Assembly (NCBI GenBank): GCA_041940305.1
Contig: JBGTSJ010000026.1
Coordinates: forward strand, 11,963-75,962
Direction: 5' to 3'
From: JBGTSJ01 sp041940305
GTDB taxonomy: Bacteria; Planctomycetota; Planctomycetia; Planctomycetales; Planctomycetaceae
Length of the DNA stretch: 64,000 bases
Shown here: one piece after another, positions 31,130-38,778 of the stretch
How the letters are laid out: each line of letters opens with the position of its first letter
Numbering within the stretch: the first letter of the stretch is position 1
Program-made: the position numbers and the translations under genes
The notes under the pieces: model-generated
Databases searched by the model: none
The model's input: only the letters and a program-made list of their open reading frames with translations
Told to the model about the DNA's origin: nothing

Positions 31130-31246
31130 CCACTTCTGCAGCGCGATCTCCCACGGCGTCTTGTAGACGCCGCGGAGCGCCATCACCGTCTGGGTGACGT
31201 CGCCGCGCTCAACGCCGCGGCCGTCGGCGTGCTCGCCGCGCTGGTG
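31130..31246 (-). other. Foreign coding fragment at the gap edge
   Basis: In a different frame from the neighbouring pieces, this reads VERGDVTQTVMALRGVYKTP then WEIALQKWIES, which resembles part of a VWA/metallopeptidase-like protein (tentative). It lies exactly where about 25 residues of the flanking protein would be expected, so it may be a misjoined contig end. Confidence 0.35.
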
Positions 31247-31256
31247 NNNNNNNNNN
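31247..31256. other. Assembly gap (10 Ns)
   Basis: Ten Ns mark a scaffold join of unknown true size. Sequence just to the left does not continue the protein found just to the right. Confidence 0.99.
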
Positions 31257-31342
31257 ACCCCTCCATCGCCCGCACCGTCGCCGCCCCAAACTGAACCGTC
31301 CCGATCCCCTCCGTCCGCCCCAGGTACTCCCACCGCAGAGTG

Positions 31343-31363
31343 GTAGGCACACTCCGTGTGCCG
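31343..31363. repeat. Palindromic repeat family C, copy 4, inside a decayed gene
   Basis: GGCACAC-TCC-GTGTGCC is a perfect hairpin. Read on the - strand it encodes about ten residues (KNGTRSVPTT) interrupting an otherwise protein-like stretch. Confidence 0.6.
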
Positions 31364-31538
31364 TTTTTTCCCTGAACCGGCACCGCAATCCGGTCATACT
31401 GACTCGGCCGCACCCCATACAGCGACGTCGTCCCCAGACAAACCAACTCAGCCCCCCGCTCAATCCGCCGCCCCGCCATCGACGACGCAATCACACTCGG
31501 CGACTTTCCATATCGACGCCGATACTCCCGCACCGTCC

Positions 31539-31559
31539 CCACGGGGCTTGCCCCCGTGG
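31539..31559. repeat. Palindrome inside the decayed gene's N-terminus
   Basis: CCACGGGG, CTTGC, CCCCGTGG: a near-perfect palindrome read on the - strand as STGASPVG. It lies at the point where the protein-like sequence begins. Confidence 0.55.
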
Positions 31560-31781
31560 AACGCTGATCGCCGGCTACCCCCACGCGACTCCACAACCTT
31601 CCCCCCTCTCCCCGCAATCCCGCGCCCCCACCTCACACCGCATCACGCGGGGAGAGGGGCCGGGGGTGAGGGGCGACTGCGCCCCCCGCCGACTCACTGC
31701 CAACCTTGTCAGCTTCGCACCCCGCAACCACACTGACACTCGCCAATCCAGAATCCAAATTCGCAAATCGAAAACCGTTCG

Positions 31782-32327
31782 ATGCCGTCCGCGATCCTCG
31801 CCATCCAGTGGGACAACTACTCCGGCACCGCCAACGCCCCCGGCCTCTTCGCCATCGCCCCGCTCGCCTACAACTCCCGCCAGTCACGCCTCCACGACCT
31901 CAACCCCGGCGACAAGCTCTGGCTCGTCTCCCGCGCCCCCGACAACCAGCAGTACTACATCGTCGCCGTCCTCACCGTCGCCGCTCACCGCCACAACGAA
32001 ACCCCGTTTAGCCGCGACCCGGAGGGGAGCGCGTCCCTCGCATCAACACCCGCCCCCTCCACGTTCGGCCCCTACGCCATCCTCGCCGACCCCCACACAT
32101 CCCACGACCTCCACCGCCGCTTCCCCGCCGAAGGCATCCTCCGCGCCCTCACCTTCGACACCGGCAAACCCATCCGCCACGGAGCCAACCTCGGCCAGTC
32201 CCTCCAGACCCTCCGCTTCCTCACCCCCGCCGACGAACAACTCCTCGACTCCGCCCTCACCCGCAATCCAGCACCATTCGCCCCCGAACCCCAAGAACCG
32301 CAGCCCGGCAGGGCTGCCAAAAGTTAG
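31782..32327 (+). CDS. Hypothetical protein with possible PUA/EVE-like fold
   Basis: The 181-aa protein starts MPSAILAIQWDNYSGTAN. LNPGDKLWLVSRAPDNQQYY followed by IVAVLTVAAH resembles the small barrel of PUA/EVE-type nucleic-acid-binding modules, but the match is weak. Later parts are GPYAILADPHTSHDLHRRFP and FDTGKPIRHGANLGQSLQTL. Residues 75-85 (SRDPEGSASLA) look like a translated repeat insertion, and the last residues (QPGRAAKS) come from a hairpin (CAGCCC/GGGCTG at 32301-32316). The function is unknown. Confidence 0.55.
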   Translation: MPSAILAIQWDNYSGTANAPGLFAIAPLAYNSRQSRLHDLNPGDKLWLVSRAPDNQQYYIVAVLTVAAHRHNETPFSRDPEGSASLASTPAPSTFGPYAILADPHTSHDLHRRFPAEGILRALTFDTGKPIRHGANLGQSLQTLRFLTPADEQLLDSALTRNPAPFAPEPQEPQPGRAAKS

Positions 32328-32728
32328 CCGGCGGTTGAGCATAGCGACACCGCCGGTCAACCGCCCCACCCGCACACCGCATCCCGGAGGGACGCCATCA
32401 CGAGGTTACCGGCACACCCGTCAACACGTGTGCCACGGCTGTGTCAGCCGTGCCGATTCCGTGCCGGCATTAAACGCCTGCAAGACCGCTCAACATCAGC
32501 TCCGCCCCCGCACGCGCGACACGCCCGTGGCACACCGGCATCTGCCGACCATGCCACATTGCCCCGACAGCCGAGGCCCACCGCTACGCCACAAACCTCT
32601 GTTCAATTCTGCAACACTCCCTGACCGCGCCCGAATCGTGCCAGATTCCCACCCCGATTCGCTTTCTATTTTCCACAAGGCGCGGTACGAAAGTGCACCT
32701 TTCATCTCCCCGGCCAGGAGATTCTCTC
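32328..32728. repeat. Gene-free stretch dense in hairpins
   Basis: This 400-bp stretch holds CCGGCGGT/ACCGCCGG (32328-32356) and CACGGCTG/CAGCCGTG (32434-32452), plus GGCACAC/GTGTGCC arms near 32411-32433. No gene was recognised. The exonuclease promoter should lie at the right end. Confidence 0.55.
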
Positions 32729-33721
32729 ATGCCACGTTGCGGCATCGCGGACCACCCTGTCACCGACACTCCCATCGCCGTCTTCGATTTCGAGACCACC
32801 GGTCTGAACCCCAGCTACGACCGCGTCATCGAAGTCTCCGTCATCCGCCTCGATCCCGGCCGCCCCCCGCGCCTGGTCCTCGACACGCTCGTCAATCCGC
32901 ACCGCCGCGTCTCCGCCACCGAGATCCACGGCATCACCGATGCCGACGTCGCCGACGCTCCCGAGTTCGCCGATATCGCCGACGACCTCCTCGCCGCCAT
33001 CAGCGGCTGCGTCCTCACGGCCTACAACGTCTACTTCGACATGCGGTTCCTCACCGCCGAGCTGGACCGCGTCGGCGTCCGCTCCGACTCCCCCCACTTC
33101 TGCCTGATGTACCTCCGCCCCATGCTGGGCCTCGGCTCCCGCTGCTCACTGGAAGACGCCTGCCGCGCCCACGGCATCAGCTATTCCTCCCTCCACATCG
33201 CCGCCGCCGACGCCCTCGCCGGAGCCACCCTCCTCCAGGACGTCTACTTCGAAGCCCTCCGCCTCCAGCAAATCGAAACCTTCGCCCACCTCGCGCGGCT
33301 GAAGTCCTACAAGTTCGTCAACAGCTTCGACCTCCCCCTCCAGCAGCGGCACACGTCAGTCTGCGGAGCGCCCCCGACCGGCCGGCCCCCCATCAAGTCC
33401 CGCTACACGCCCCAGCCCCAGCGCGAGCCCGAACATCTCGACCCCGTCCAACTCGCCCGCCACGCCCTCGGCGAGTACTGGGAAGCTCTCAAAACCGTCG
33501 TCTACGACCTGCAGATCGACGACGAAGAACTGGCCTACATGCTCTCCAAGCGCCGCTCCACCCAGCTCCCCGACGAGCAACTCCGCATGCTCCACGCCCG
33601 CGCCTTCAGCACCGCCATCACTCAGTTCATCGATGACGAGTGGCTCGACCAGAAAGAAAGCCGCAAACTCGCCCGCCTCCACCAATGCCTCAGCCATCTG
33701 GGATGGGCCCCGGGCGAGTGA
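32729..33721 (+). CDS. DEDDh 3'-5' exonuclease (DnaQ-like) with C-terminal helical domain
   Basis: The 330-aa protein begins with the DnaQ exonuclease domain: Exo I motif AVFDFETTGL (D20, E22), Exo II YNVYFDMRFL, and Exo III HIAAADALAG. It degrades DNA or RNA from 3-prime ends with two metal ions. Residues about 225-330 form a helical acidic domain often attached to such exonucleases (YDLQIDDEELAYMLSK, FIDDEWLDQKESRKLARL). ATG at 32729 has CAGGAG (32715-32720) upstream; GTG at 32693 is less likely. Repeat D interrupts the linker at residues 206-217. The next gene starts 54 bp later. Confidence 0.85.
   Translation: MPRCGIADHPVTDTPIAVFDFETTGLNPSYDRVIEVSVIRLDPGRPPRLVLDTLVNPHRRVSATEIHGITDADVADAPEFADIADDLLAAISGCVLTAYNVYFDMRFLTAELDRVGVRSDSPHFCLMYLRPMLGLGSRCSLEDACRAHGISYSSLHIAAADALAGATLLQDVYFEALRLQQIETFAHLARLKSYKFVNSFDLPLQQRHTSVCGAPPTGRPPIKSRYTPQPQREPEHLDPVQLARHALGEYWEALKTVVYDLQIDDEELAYMLSKRRSTQLPDEQLRMLHARAFSTAITQFIDDEWLDQKESRKLARLHQCLSHLGWAPGE
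33344..33378 (+). repeat. Hairpin repeat family D, copy 3, in frame inside the exonuclease gene
   Basis: CAGCGGCACACGTCAGTCTG and GCGGAGCGCCCCCGAC closely follow the intergenic copy at 30065. In frame it encodes QRHTSVCGAPPT in the linker between the exonuclease and C-terminal domains. Confidence 0.7.
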
Positions 33722-33775
33722 TCCGAACTGTTGTAACTCCACACCGCCGCCGTCGAATTCAATCTCCGGGCCACC

Positions 33776-35221
33776 ATGGAATTCTGGAACGACGAACTCC
33801 GCATCTGTCCTCACTGCCGCCATTCCTTCGATCTCTCCGAGGAAGCACGGCGACCCTGCCCGAAATGCGGCAAGACCGTCTGGTTCTACAACTACCGCCC
33901 GATCTCCGAACCTCCCGACCTTCCGCGGCTCACCCCGCACGGCCTGTTCACAAACCCGGCCACCGCGCTGCTCCTCATAGCGACCATTCTCCTCGCGTTA
34001 GTCGCTCTCATTGGTCTGTTCAACGGCTTGCTCGTCGCCACAACCTCCGCCCTCATCGCCATCGGCTTCGCGGCCTTCGCCTTCCTGCGACATCGCGAGA
34101 CGCTCCATCTGGAGGAGAAGCTGTCGCACGCCCATCGGCTGCAGGACTATGCAAGTCTCATGCGGGGCCGAGCAGCCGAATGCACCTCCCGACACAACCA
34201 TCTCCTCCGAACCGGAGACGCCCGCGTCGAGCACTACTACAGCGACATCTATGCCCGAGCCGTGGCTGAGCGCGAACAAGCCGCCCGCCTCCGGGGCGAC
34301 GCCCGCCGCGACCGCCAGGCTGTCGCCGAAGTCGAATCCTGGATCCACGCCATCGCCGAGCGCCTCATCGACGATCACCGCAAATGGATGACGCAGAAGC
34401 TCCGCCCCGATCCTGAGAACTACCAGCGACGCCGAAGAGAACTTGAGAAGGCCTTCGACTTCGTCGAGTCCGTTGGCTACCGACTCCCGAAAAAACTCCG
34501 CGAGTCCTCGCACGCCACCCTTAAGGCCGCCTATGTCGAGGTGGTCCGCCTCCAACAGCAGCGAGACGAGCAGCGACGGCTGAACCAGCAGATGCGCGAA
34601 GAAGCCCGGCTGCAGGAAGAAGCCGAGCGCGAAATCGCCGAAGCGGAGGCCACCGAGCAGGAACTCGAGCTGCGGCTGGAGCGCGCCCTTCGCGAACACC
34701 GCGACGTGTACGACGCCGAAGTCGAGGAACTCCGCCGCCAGCTGGCAGAAGCACATGCGCGCGCCGAACGCGCCAAGTCAATGGCCCAGCTGACCAGGTG
34801 CGGCCACGTTTACGTCCTCTCCAACATCGGCTCCTTCGGCGAAGGAGTCTACAAGGTCGGCATGACCCGCCGTCTGGATCCGGAACTCCGCGTGCACGAA
34901 CTCGGCGACGCCAGCGTCCCGTTCCCGTTCGATGTTCACGTGATGATCTCCTGCAACGACGCCCCCGCTCTCGAACACGCCCTCCACCAGGAGCTCACCC
35001 GTCACCGCGTCAACCGCGTGAACCTCCGCAAGGAGTTCTTCCGTGTCGAACTCGACACCATCATCGACCTAATCAAGCAGCACCACGGCGAAATCGAGTA
35101 CATCGCCGACCCCGAAGCCCTCCAGTACCGCGAAACCCTCAGCATGACCCCCGACGACGTCGTCCAGTGGGAACACGAATTGGAGGCAGCTGGCGTGACG
35201 ACCGAAGATCTTGATGAGTGA
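33776..35221 (+). CDS. Zinc-ribbon membrane coiled-coil protein with T5orf172 (GIY-YIG-like) domain
   Basis: The 481-aa protein has a zinc ribbon (C11, C14, C28, C31), two membrane helices (about 62-82 and 84-104), a long charged coiled coil (about 240-345), and a C-terminal T5orf172/MUG113-like domain with GHVYVLSNIGSFGEGVYKVG, MTRRLDPELRVHELG and NLRKEFFRV. That class is GIY-YIG-related and often fused to DUF4041-type coiled coils. The membrane helices and zinc ribbon are unusual for it. It is 54 bp after the exonuclease gene. Its nuclease activity is unproven, and it may sense or bind nucleic acid at the membrane. Confidence 0.8.
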   Translation: MEFWNDELRICPHCRHSFDLSEEARRPCPKCGKTVWFYNYRPISEPPDLPRLTPHGLFTNPATALLLIATILLALVALIGLFNGLLVATTSALIAIGFAAFAFLRHRETLHLEEKLSHAHRLQDYASLMRGRAAECTSRHNHLLRTGDARVEHYYSDIYARAVAEREQAARLRGDARRDRQAVAEVESWIHAIAERLIDDHRKWMTQKLRPDPENYQRRRRELEKAFDFVESVGYRLPKKLRESSHATLKAAYVEVVRLQQQRDEQRRLNQQMREEARLQEEAEREIAEAEATEQELELRLERALREHRDVYDAEVEELRRQLAEAHARAERAKSMAQLTRCGHVYVLSNIGSFGEGVYKVGMTRRLDPELRVHELGDASVPFPFDVHVMISCNDAPALEHALHQELTRHRVNRVNLRKEFFRVELDTIIDLIKQHHGEIEYIADPEALQYRETLSMTPDDVVQWEHELEAAGVTTEDLDE

Positions 35222-35310
35222 GCAACGCCGCAGAAGTGCTCACCTTCAGTTGATTTCACGGACAAAGGGCCCGGCTTAGAAGGACACATCCGGAATCGAG
35301 GGGAACCGAC

Positions 35311-37293
35311 ATGAAACTGAAGAGCCTGAGAATCGTCAATTTCCGCTGCTGCAAAGACGTGACCATTGAGTTTGGTTCAATGCACGCACTCGTTGGCGCG
35401 AACAACGCCGGGAAGTCCACGATTCTTCGCGCGCTTGACTTCCTGTTGAACCCGTCTGCCACAAAGATCTCGGAGGAATCGTTCTGGCATAAGGACACAT
35501 CACTGGAAATACGTATCGAAGGGCTCTTCGTCGATCTGACTGACGAGGAGAAGGCCGCACTTGCACCCTGTCCGAGACCGGATGGTGCATTTCATCTCGC
35601 ACGGACAATTTCATATGGAGCGCGCGCCGACGAAGAAGAGGATTCCGCTGAGAAGGTTGGTATCGGCCAATACTACAACGCACCGCAACCACGCCATGAA
35701 TGGCTGTGTGAGGGTCACGTTACACTGAAGCGCATTGGCGAATGGTTGAAGGAGCCCGACACCCTGATCGCAAATGGTCGCTCCTTCTATGAATACCTTG
35801 GCGGCAAGAAGCAAGTTGGCGAGTGGAAGGCGAAAGCAGCTGAGTTCGTGGCCGCAAACTTGCAAGCGGACGACTTTGTTGACACATGGCTGCCAAATCC
35901 AAAGGGATTCCCCAATGTCCTGAAATCGCACCTGCCGCATCTAGAGTTGATTCCGGCCGTGAAGGATGCGTCGGACGAGTCTAAGGTCCTGAAGACAAAC
36001 CCATTTGGTAGGTTGATCCATCACATTGTGAAGTCGATGGCGTCTGGCCTGCGAGACGATATCTCGGCCAAGCTAAAAGAGACAACCCGGCGGCTCAACC
36101 GGGAGGCAGAAGCAGATCGCCTCTCCGAGATTACGGCAATCGAAGATTCTATGAAGGCGTATCTGGGCGAGATGATGCCGGCAGATCTGGAGATCGAATT
36201 TCAGTCGCCGACGGTCGAAACCTTGCTCACGACGCCGCGCATATTCATCAACGATGGTTTTCGTGGAGCGATCGATGGCAAAGGGCATGGTTTACAGCGG
36301 GCAGTCATCTTCTCGATTCTCCGATCGTATGCAAAGCTTATGACGAAACGTTCAGACGTTGACACGCGGCCATTGATTCTCGCCATTGAGGAACCTGAGC
36401 TGTACATGCATCCCACAGCACAACGAACGATCCGCAAGATGTTCCGAACGATTGCCGACGGCGGCGATCAGGTGGTCTTCTCAACGCATAGCCCGCTCCT
36501 CGTCGATGTGGCATTCTTCGACGAGATTGTGCGTGTTGAGTCAGCAGACAACAACGAGAGGATCGGTGCGATAGTTCATCAGCTTCCTGTCCAAAAGATG
36601 GTGGAGGACTGCGAGAATCGGCTACCGAAGCTGATCGGCAAGGTGACGCCAGAGTCCCTCCGTGAGCGATATGGGCACGCCTATACGGCAACTCGGAACG
36701 AGGGTTTCTTCGCCAAGCAGGTCATTCTCGTGGAAGGGCAGACTGAGAGTTACTGCCTTCCGATCTACGCGCGCGCGCTCGGCCATGACTTCGATTCAAT
36801 GTCGCTCGCGGTGATCGAATGCGGTGGTAAGGATCAGATCGACAGACTCTATCGCATCTTTAACTCGCTGGGGATCGCCTGCTATGTGCTGTTCGATTAC
36901 GACCGGAGCAACAAGGACTCCGAATCTGCTAAAGCATCGAAAGCGCTCCTTGAGCTCTTCGGCAGTACAGACGAGCCACGAGACCAACCCTTGATCACCG
37001 AGTCGTTCGCATGCTTCATCGAGACGTGGGAGAAGGACGTGAATTCGCAAATCCCTGATTATGCGAGTTTGTCAGCTGACGCCACCAAGTTTCTTGGAAC
37101 GTGCGGAAAGCCGGTTACGGCACGGTATGTCGCAACGAAACTCACCGACGGGCAAGTGCCTTTCGTGCCATCTGTTCTGAAGGACATCATTGAGCGAGCG
37201 GTTAAGGTGAAGCGAGGTACCAGTTGCCTTAGGTTGGATCACGAATCTCTGAACACCGATCGTCAACGGACTTCTGCGGCGGCAACAGAATGA
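35311..37293 (+). CDS. OLD-family ATP-dependent endonuclease (ATPase-TOPRIM)
   Basis: The 660-aa protein joins an ABC-type ATPase and a TOPRIM nuclease. Walker A is GANNAGKS (29-36), a signature-like GHGLQRAVIF lies at 325-334, Walker B ILAIEEPEL is at 356-364, and the switch histidine is in FSTHSPLL (390-397). TOPRIM has VEGQTES (E475) and FDYDRS (D529, D531). OLD proteins act in anti-phage defence; GajA of Gabija is one. No UvrD partner follows, so Gabija is not supported. The gene is visibly richer in A+T than its neighbours (about 50-60% GC in sampled lines), which suggests transfer. Confidence 0.9.
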   Translation: MKLKSLRIVNFRCCKDVTIEFGSMHALVGANNAGKSTILRALDFLLNPSATKISEESFWHKDTSLEIRIEGLFVDLTDEEKAALAPCPRPDGAFHLARTISYGARADEEEDSAEKVGIGQYYNAPQPRHEWLCEGHVTLKRIGEWLKEPDTLIANGRSFYEYLGGKKQVGEWKAKAAEFVAANLQADDFVDTWLPNPKGFPNVLKSHLPHLELIPAVKDASDESKVLKTNPFGRLIHHIVKSMASGLRDDISAKLKETTRRLNREAEADRLSEITAIEDSMKAYLGEMMPADLEIEFQSPTVETLLTTPRIFINDGFRGAIDGKGHGLQRAVIFSILRSYAKLMTKRSDVDTRPLILAIEEPELYMHPTAQRTIRKMFRTIADGGDQVVFSTHSPLLVDVAFFDEIVRVESADNNERIGAIVHQLPVQKMVEDCENRLPKLIGKVTPESLRERYGHAYTATRNEGFFAKQVILVEGQTESYCLPIYARALGHDFDSMSLAVIECGGKDQIDRLYRIFNSLGIACYVLFDYDRSNKDSESAKASKALLELFGSTDEPRDQPLITESFACFIETWEKDVNSQIPDYASLSADATKFLGTCGKPVTARYVATKLTDGQVPFVPSVLKDIIERAVKVKRGTSCLRLDHESLNTDRQRTSAAATE

Positions 37294-37384
37294 CACTTCG
37301 AAACACCGGAGCCACTTGCTGCGACTTCGCTTCCGTGCACGCATCACCCCCAAACGCGCGCCACTCCTGCACCAAATCAGTACC

Positions 37385-37618
37385 ATGACCTTCCAACAGG
37401 CCCTCGCCGCCATTCAACGCGACTATCCCGCTGCATCCGTTGGCCTCACCGCCAGGCGGGGCAAGGACTACTACCGCGGGCAATCGCTGGACTTCCAGCC
37501 CTGCGGCAAGGGGCAGTTCCGCGCTGTTGGCCCAAAGGGGGGCGTGCTGTATCTCGGCGTGGGGACCAATCCGAAACGCAGCGGGTACCTCGTGATCAGT
37601 TGCGGGCCGAACGAGTAG
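37385..37618 (+). CDS. Small hypothetical protein
   Basis: The 77-aa protein starts at ATG 37385 (MTFQQALAAIQRDYPAAS). The following beta-rich residues (GQSLDFQPCGKGQFRAVG, then YLGVGTNPKRSGYLVISCG) look like a small barrel. The frame is open further upstream but without coding character. It lies between the OLD and NucS-like genes on the same strand, 51 bp before the latter, and could be a small component of the same locus. No family was recognised. Confidence 0.55.
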   Translation: MTFQQALAAIQRDYPAASVGLTARRGKDYYRGQSLDFQPCGKGQFRAVGPKGGVLYLGVGTNPKRSGYLVISCGPNE

Positions 37619-37669
37619 ACTCTGCGATCGTCCCCCCGACCCCTCTCCTGGACTTCACACCGATTACGC

Positions 37670-38461
37670 ATGTCACGCCCTCCCATCTGGCAACTCGTCA
37701 GGCAGGCAATCGATCACTTCGGCCGCGAGGTCAGCTATGCCGAGCTCAAGCAGTTCGTCTGGGATCAGTACCCGGATGTGAAGGATTCGACGCTCAGCTG
37801 TCAGATCATCATCTGTGCCGTCAACCATCCGTCGCGGATCCACTACCCCGAGAACCGCAGGCCGCGGCTGTGCACCTCGCAATACGACTTCCTGTTTCAT
37901 ACCGGCCGCGGCCGCGTCGCCCCCTTCGACCCGGCACGCCACGGACAATGGGAGATTGTCAAGAAAGACGATGGCGCGCTCACCGTTCGACTCGTGGATG
38001 ACGCGATCAACCCGCCGGACGAAGAGACGGATCGCGGCGACCGGGCCGGACTGTTCGCGCTGGAGAGTCACCTGCGCGATTACCTCGCGAGGAATCTCAG
38101 CACAGTCACCGACTGCGGCCCGCTCACGCTCTACGAGTCGGCCGACGGCCGTGAAGGGGTCGAATTCCAGACGGACGTCGGCCCGATCGACCTGCTGGCC
38201 GTCAATGAGCAGGGTGAGTTCTTCGTCTTCGAGCTGAAGCTTGGCCGCGGGCCCGACGCCGCGCTCGGCCAGATCCTGCGCTACATGGGGTGGGTGAGCG
38301 AACACCTGGCCAACGGAAAGCCGGTCCGCGGCGTGATCGTTGCGGCCGACATCTCAAAGAAACTCTGCTACGCCGTCACGCAAACGCCGCAGGTATCGCT
38401 GATGGAATACGAACTCCGCTGCGTCGTCAAACCCGTGCAACCGCGGAGTGTCGGTTCCTGA
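37670..38461 (+). CDS. NucS-like PD-(D/E)XK nuclease with N-terminal winged-helix-like domain
   Basis: The 263-aa protein has an N-terminal helix-rich region (1-60, VRQAIDHFGREVSYAELKQF) that suggests DNA binding. A C-terminal nuclease fold follows: D174 in GPIDLLAV, E188 and K190 in FFVFELKLG, and Q201 in GQILRYMGWV, the NucS-type catalytic set. NucS-like domains cut DNA, including mismatched or branched ends. It is the last member of the + strand nuclease run; the next gene is a broken channel. Its partnership with the OLD protein is inference. Confidence 0.8.
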   Translation: MSRPPIWQLVRQAIDHFGREVSYAELKQFVWDQYPDVKDSTLSCQIIICAVNHPSRIHYPENRRPRLCTSQYDFLFHTGRGRVAPFDPARHGQWEIVKKDDGALTVRLVDDAINPPDEETDRGDRAGLFALESHLRDYLARNLSTVTDCGPLTLYESADGREGVEFQTDVGPIDLLAVNEQGEFFVFELKLGRGPDAALGQILRYMGWVSEHLANGKPVRGVIVAADISKKLCYAVTQTPQVSLMEYELRCVVKPVQPRSVGS

Positions 38462-38538
38462 ACGAAGCTCTCAGGTTTCGCGACCTCCTGGTCAGCTGCG
38501 GGCCAAAAGGCTGATCCGCCGGCCTAGGTCTACACTGC

Positions 38539-38694
38539 ATGAGGCATCCGTTGCGGGCTTCGCTCAAACAGATCGTTGATGACCCCCGCACCCCTCAGGG
38601 TCGGGCCTTTGATCTCGCGGTCCAGGCGGCCATCGTCGTCTGGCTCTTCGTCTTCTTTCTCGACACCCTCCCCGACCTCTCGCCGCGCAACCGG
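38539..38694 (+). pseudogene. Truncated ion-channel gene, N-terminal fragment only
   Basis: ATG at 38539 gives MRHPLRASLKQIVDDPRTPQ, then AFDLAVQAAIVVWLFVFFLD and TLPDLSPRN, which resembles the N-terminus and first helix (S1) of a six-helix ion transporter such as a voltage-gated potassium channel. Family-like sequence ends near 38694; beyond this the open frame is only a shadow of the histidine-kinase gene on the other strand. No S2-S6 helices or pore follow. It appears to be the remnant left by a deletion or a recombination edge. Confidence 0.55.
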
Positions 38695-38778
38695 GCCGGG
38701 ACCGATTCTCCGACCAGTGCCGCGCAGCCGCGGGAGGCTCCCCGGAGGACTGGAACGGCGCCGAATCGGGCGAGTTTG

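Larger units (their letters stand above)
30781..31617 (-). pseudogene. Decayed or mis-joined gene of an unrecognised family
   Basis: Two protein-like pieces on the - strand flank the N run. The upstream piece (31257-31617) reads VREYRRRYGKSPSVIASSM, AELVCLGTTSLYGV and YLGRTEGIGTVQF. The downstream piece (30781-about 31130) reads NPRLRKLRDAFGEMGLDADE, FLRHGTPRLVYGV and PVRHGARVVLPRD. They look like consecutive parts of one protein, perhaps related to the DUF4338/DruA class, but I cannot confirm the family. The pieces are not in one frame across the gap, the N-terminus is truncated, and two palindromic repeats (31343 and 31539) are embedded. The coding state is unknown. Confidence 0.5.

Noticed and set aside
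35311..38461. Gabija system (GajA-GajB)
   Set aside because: The OLD protein resembles GajA, but no UvrD-type helicase follows; the next genes are a small protein and a NucS-like nuclease.
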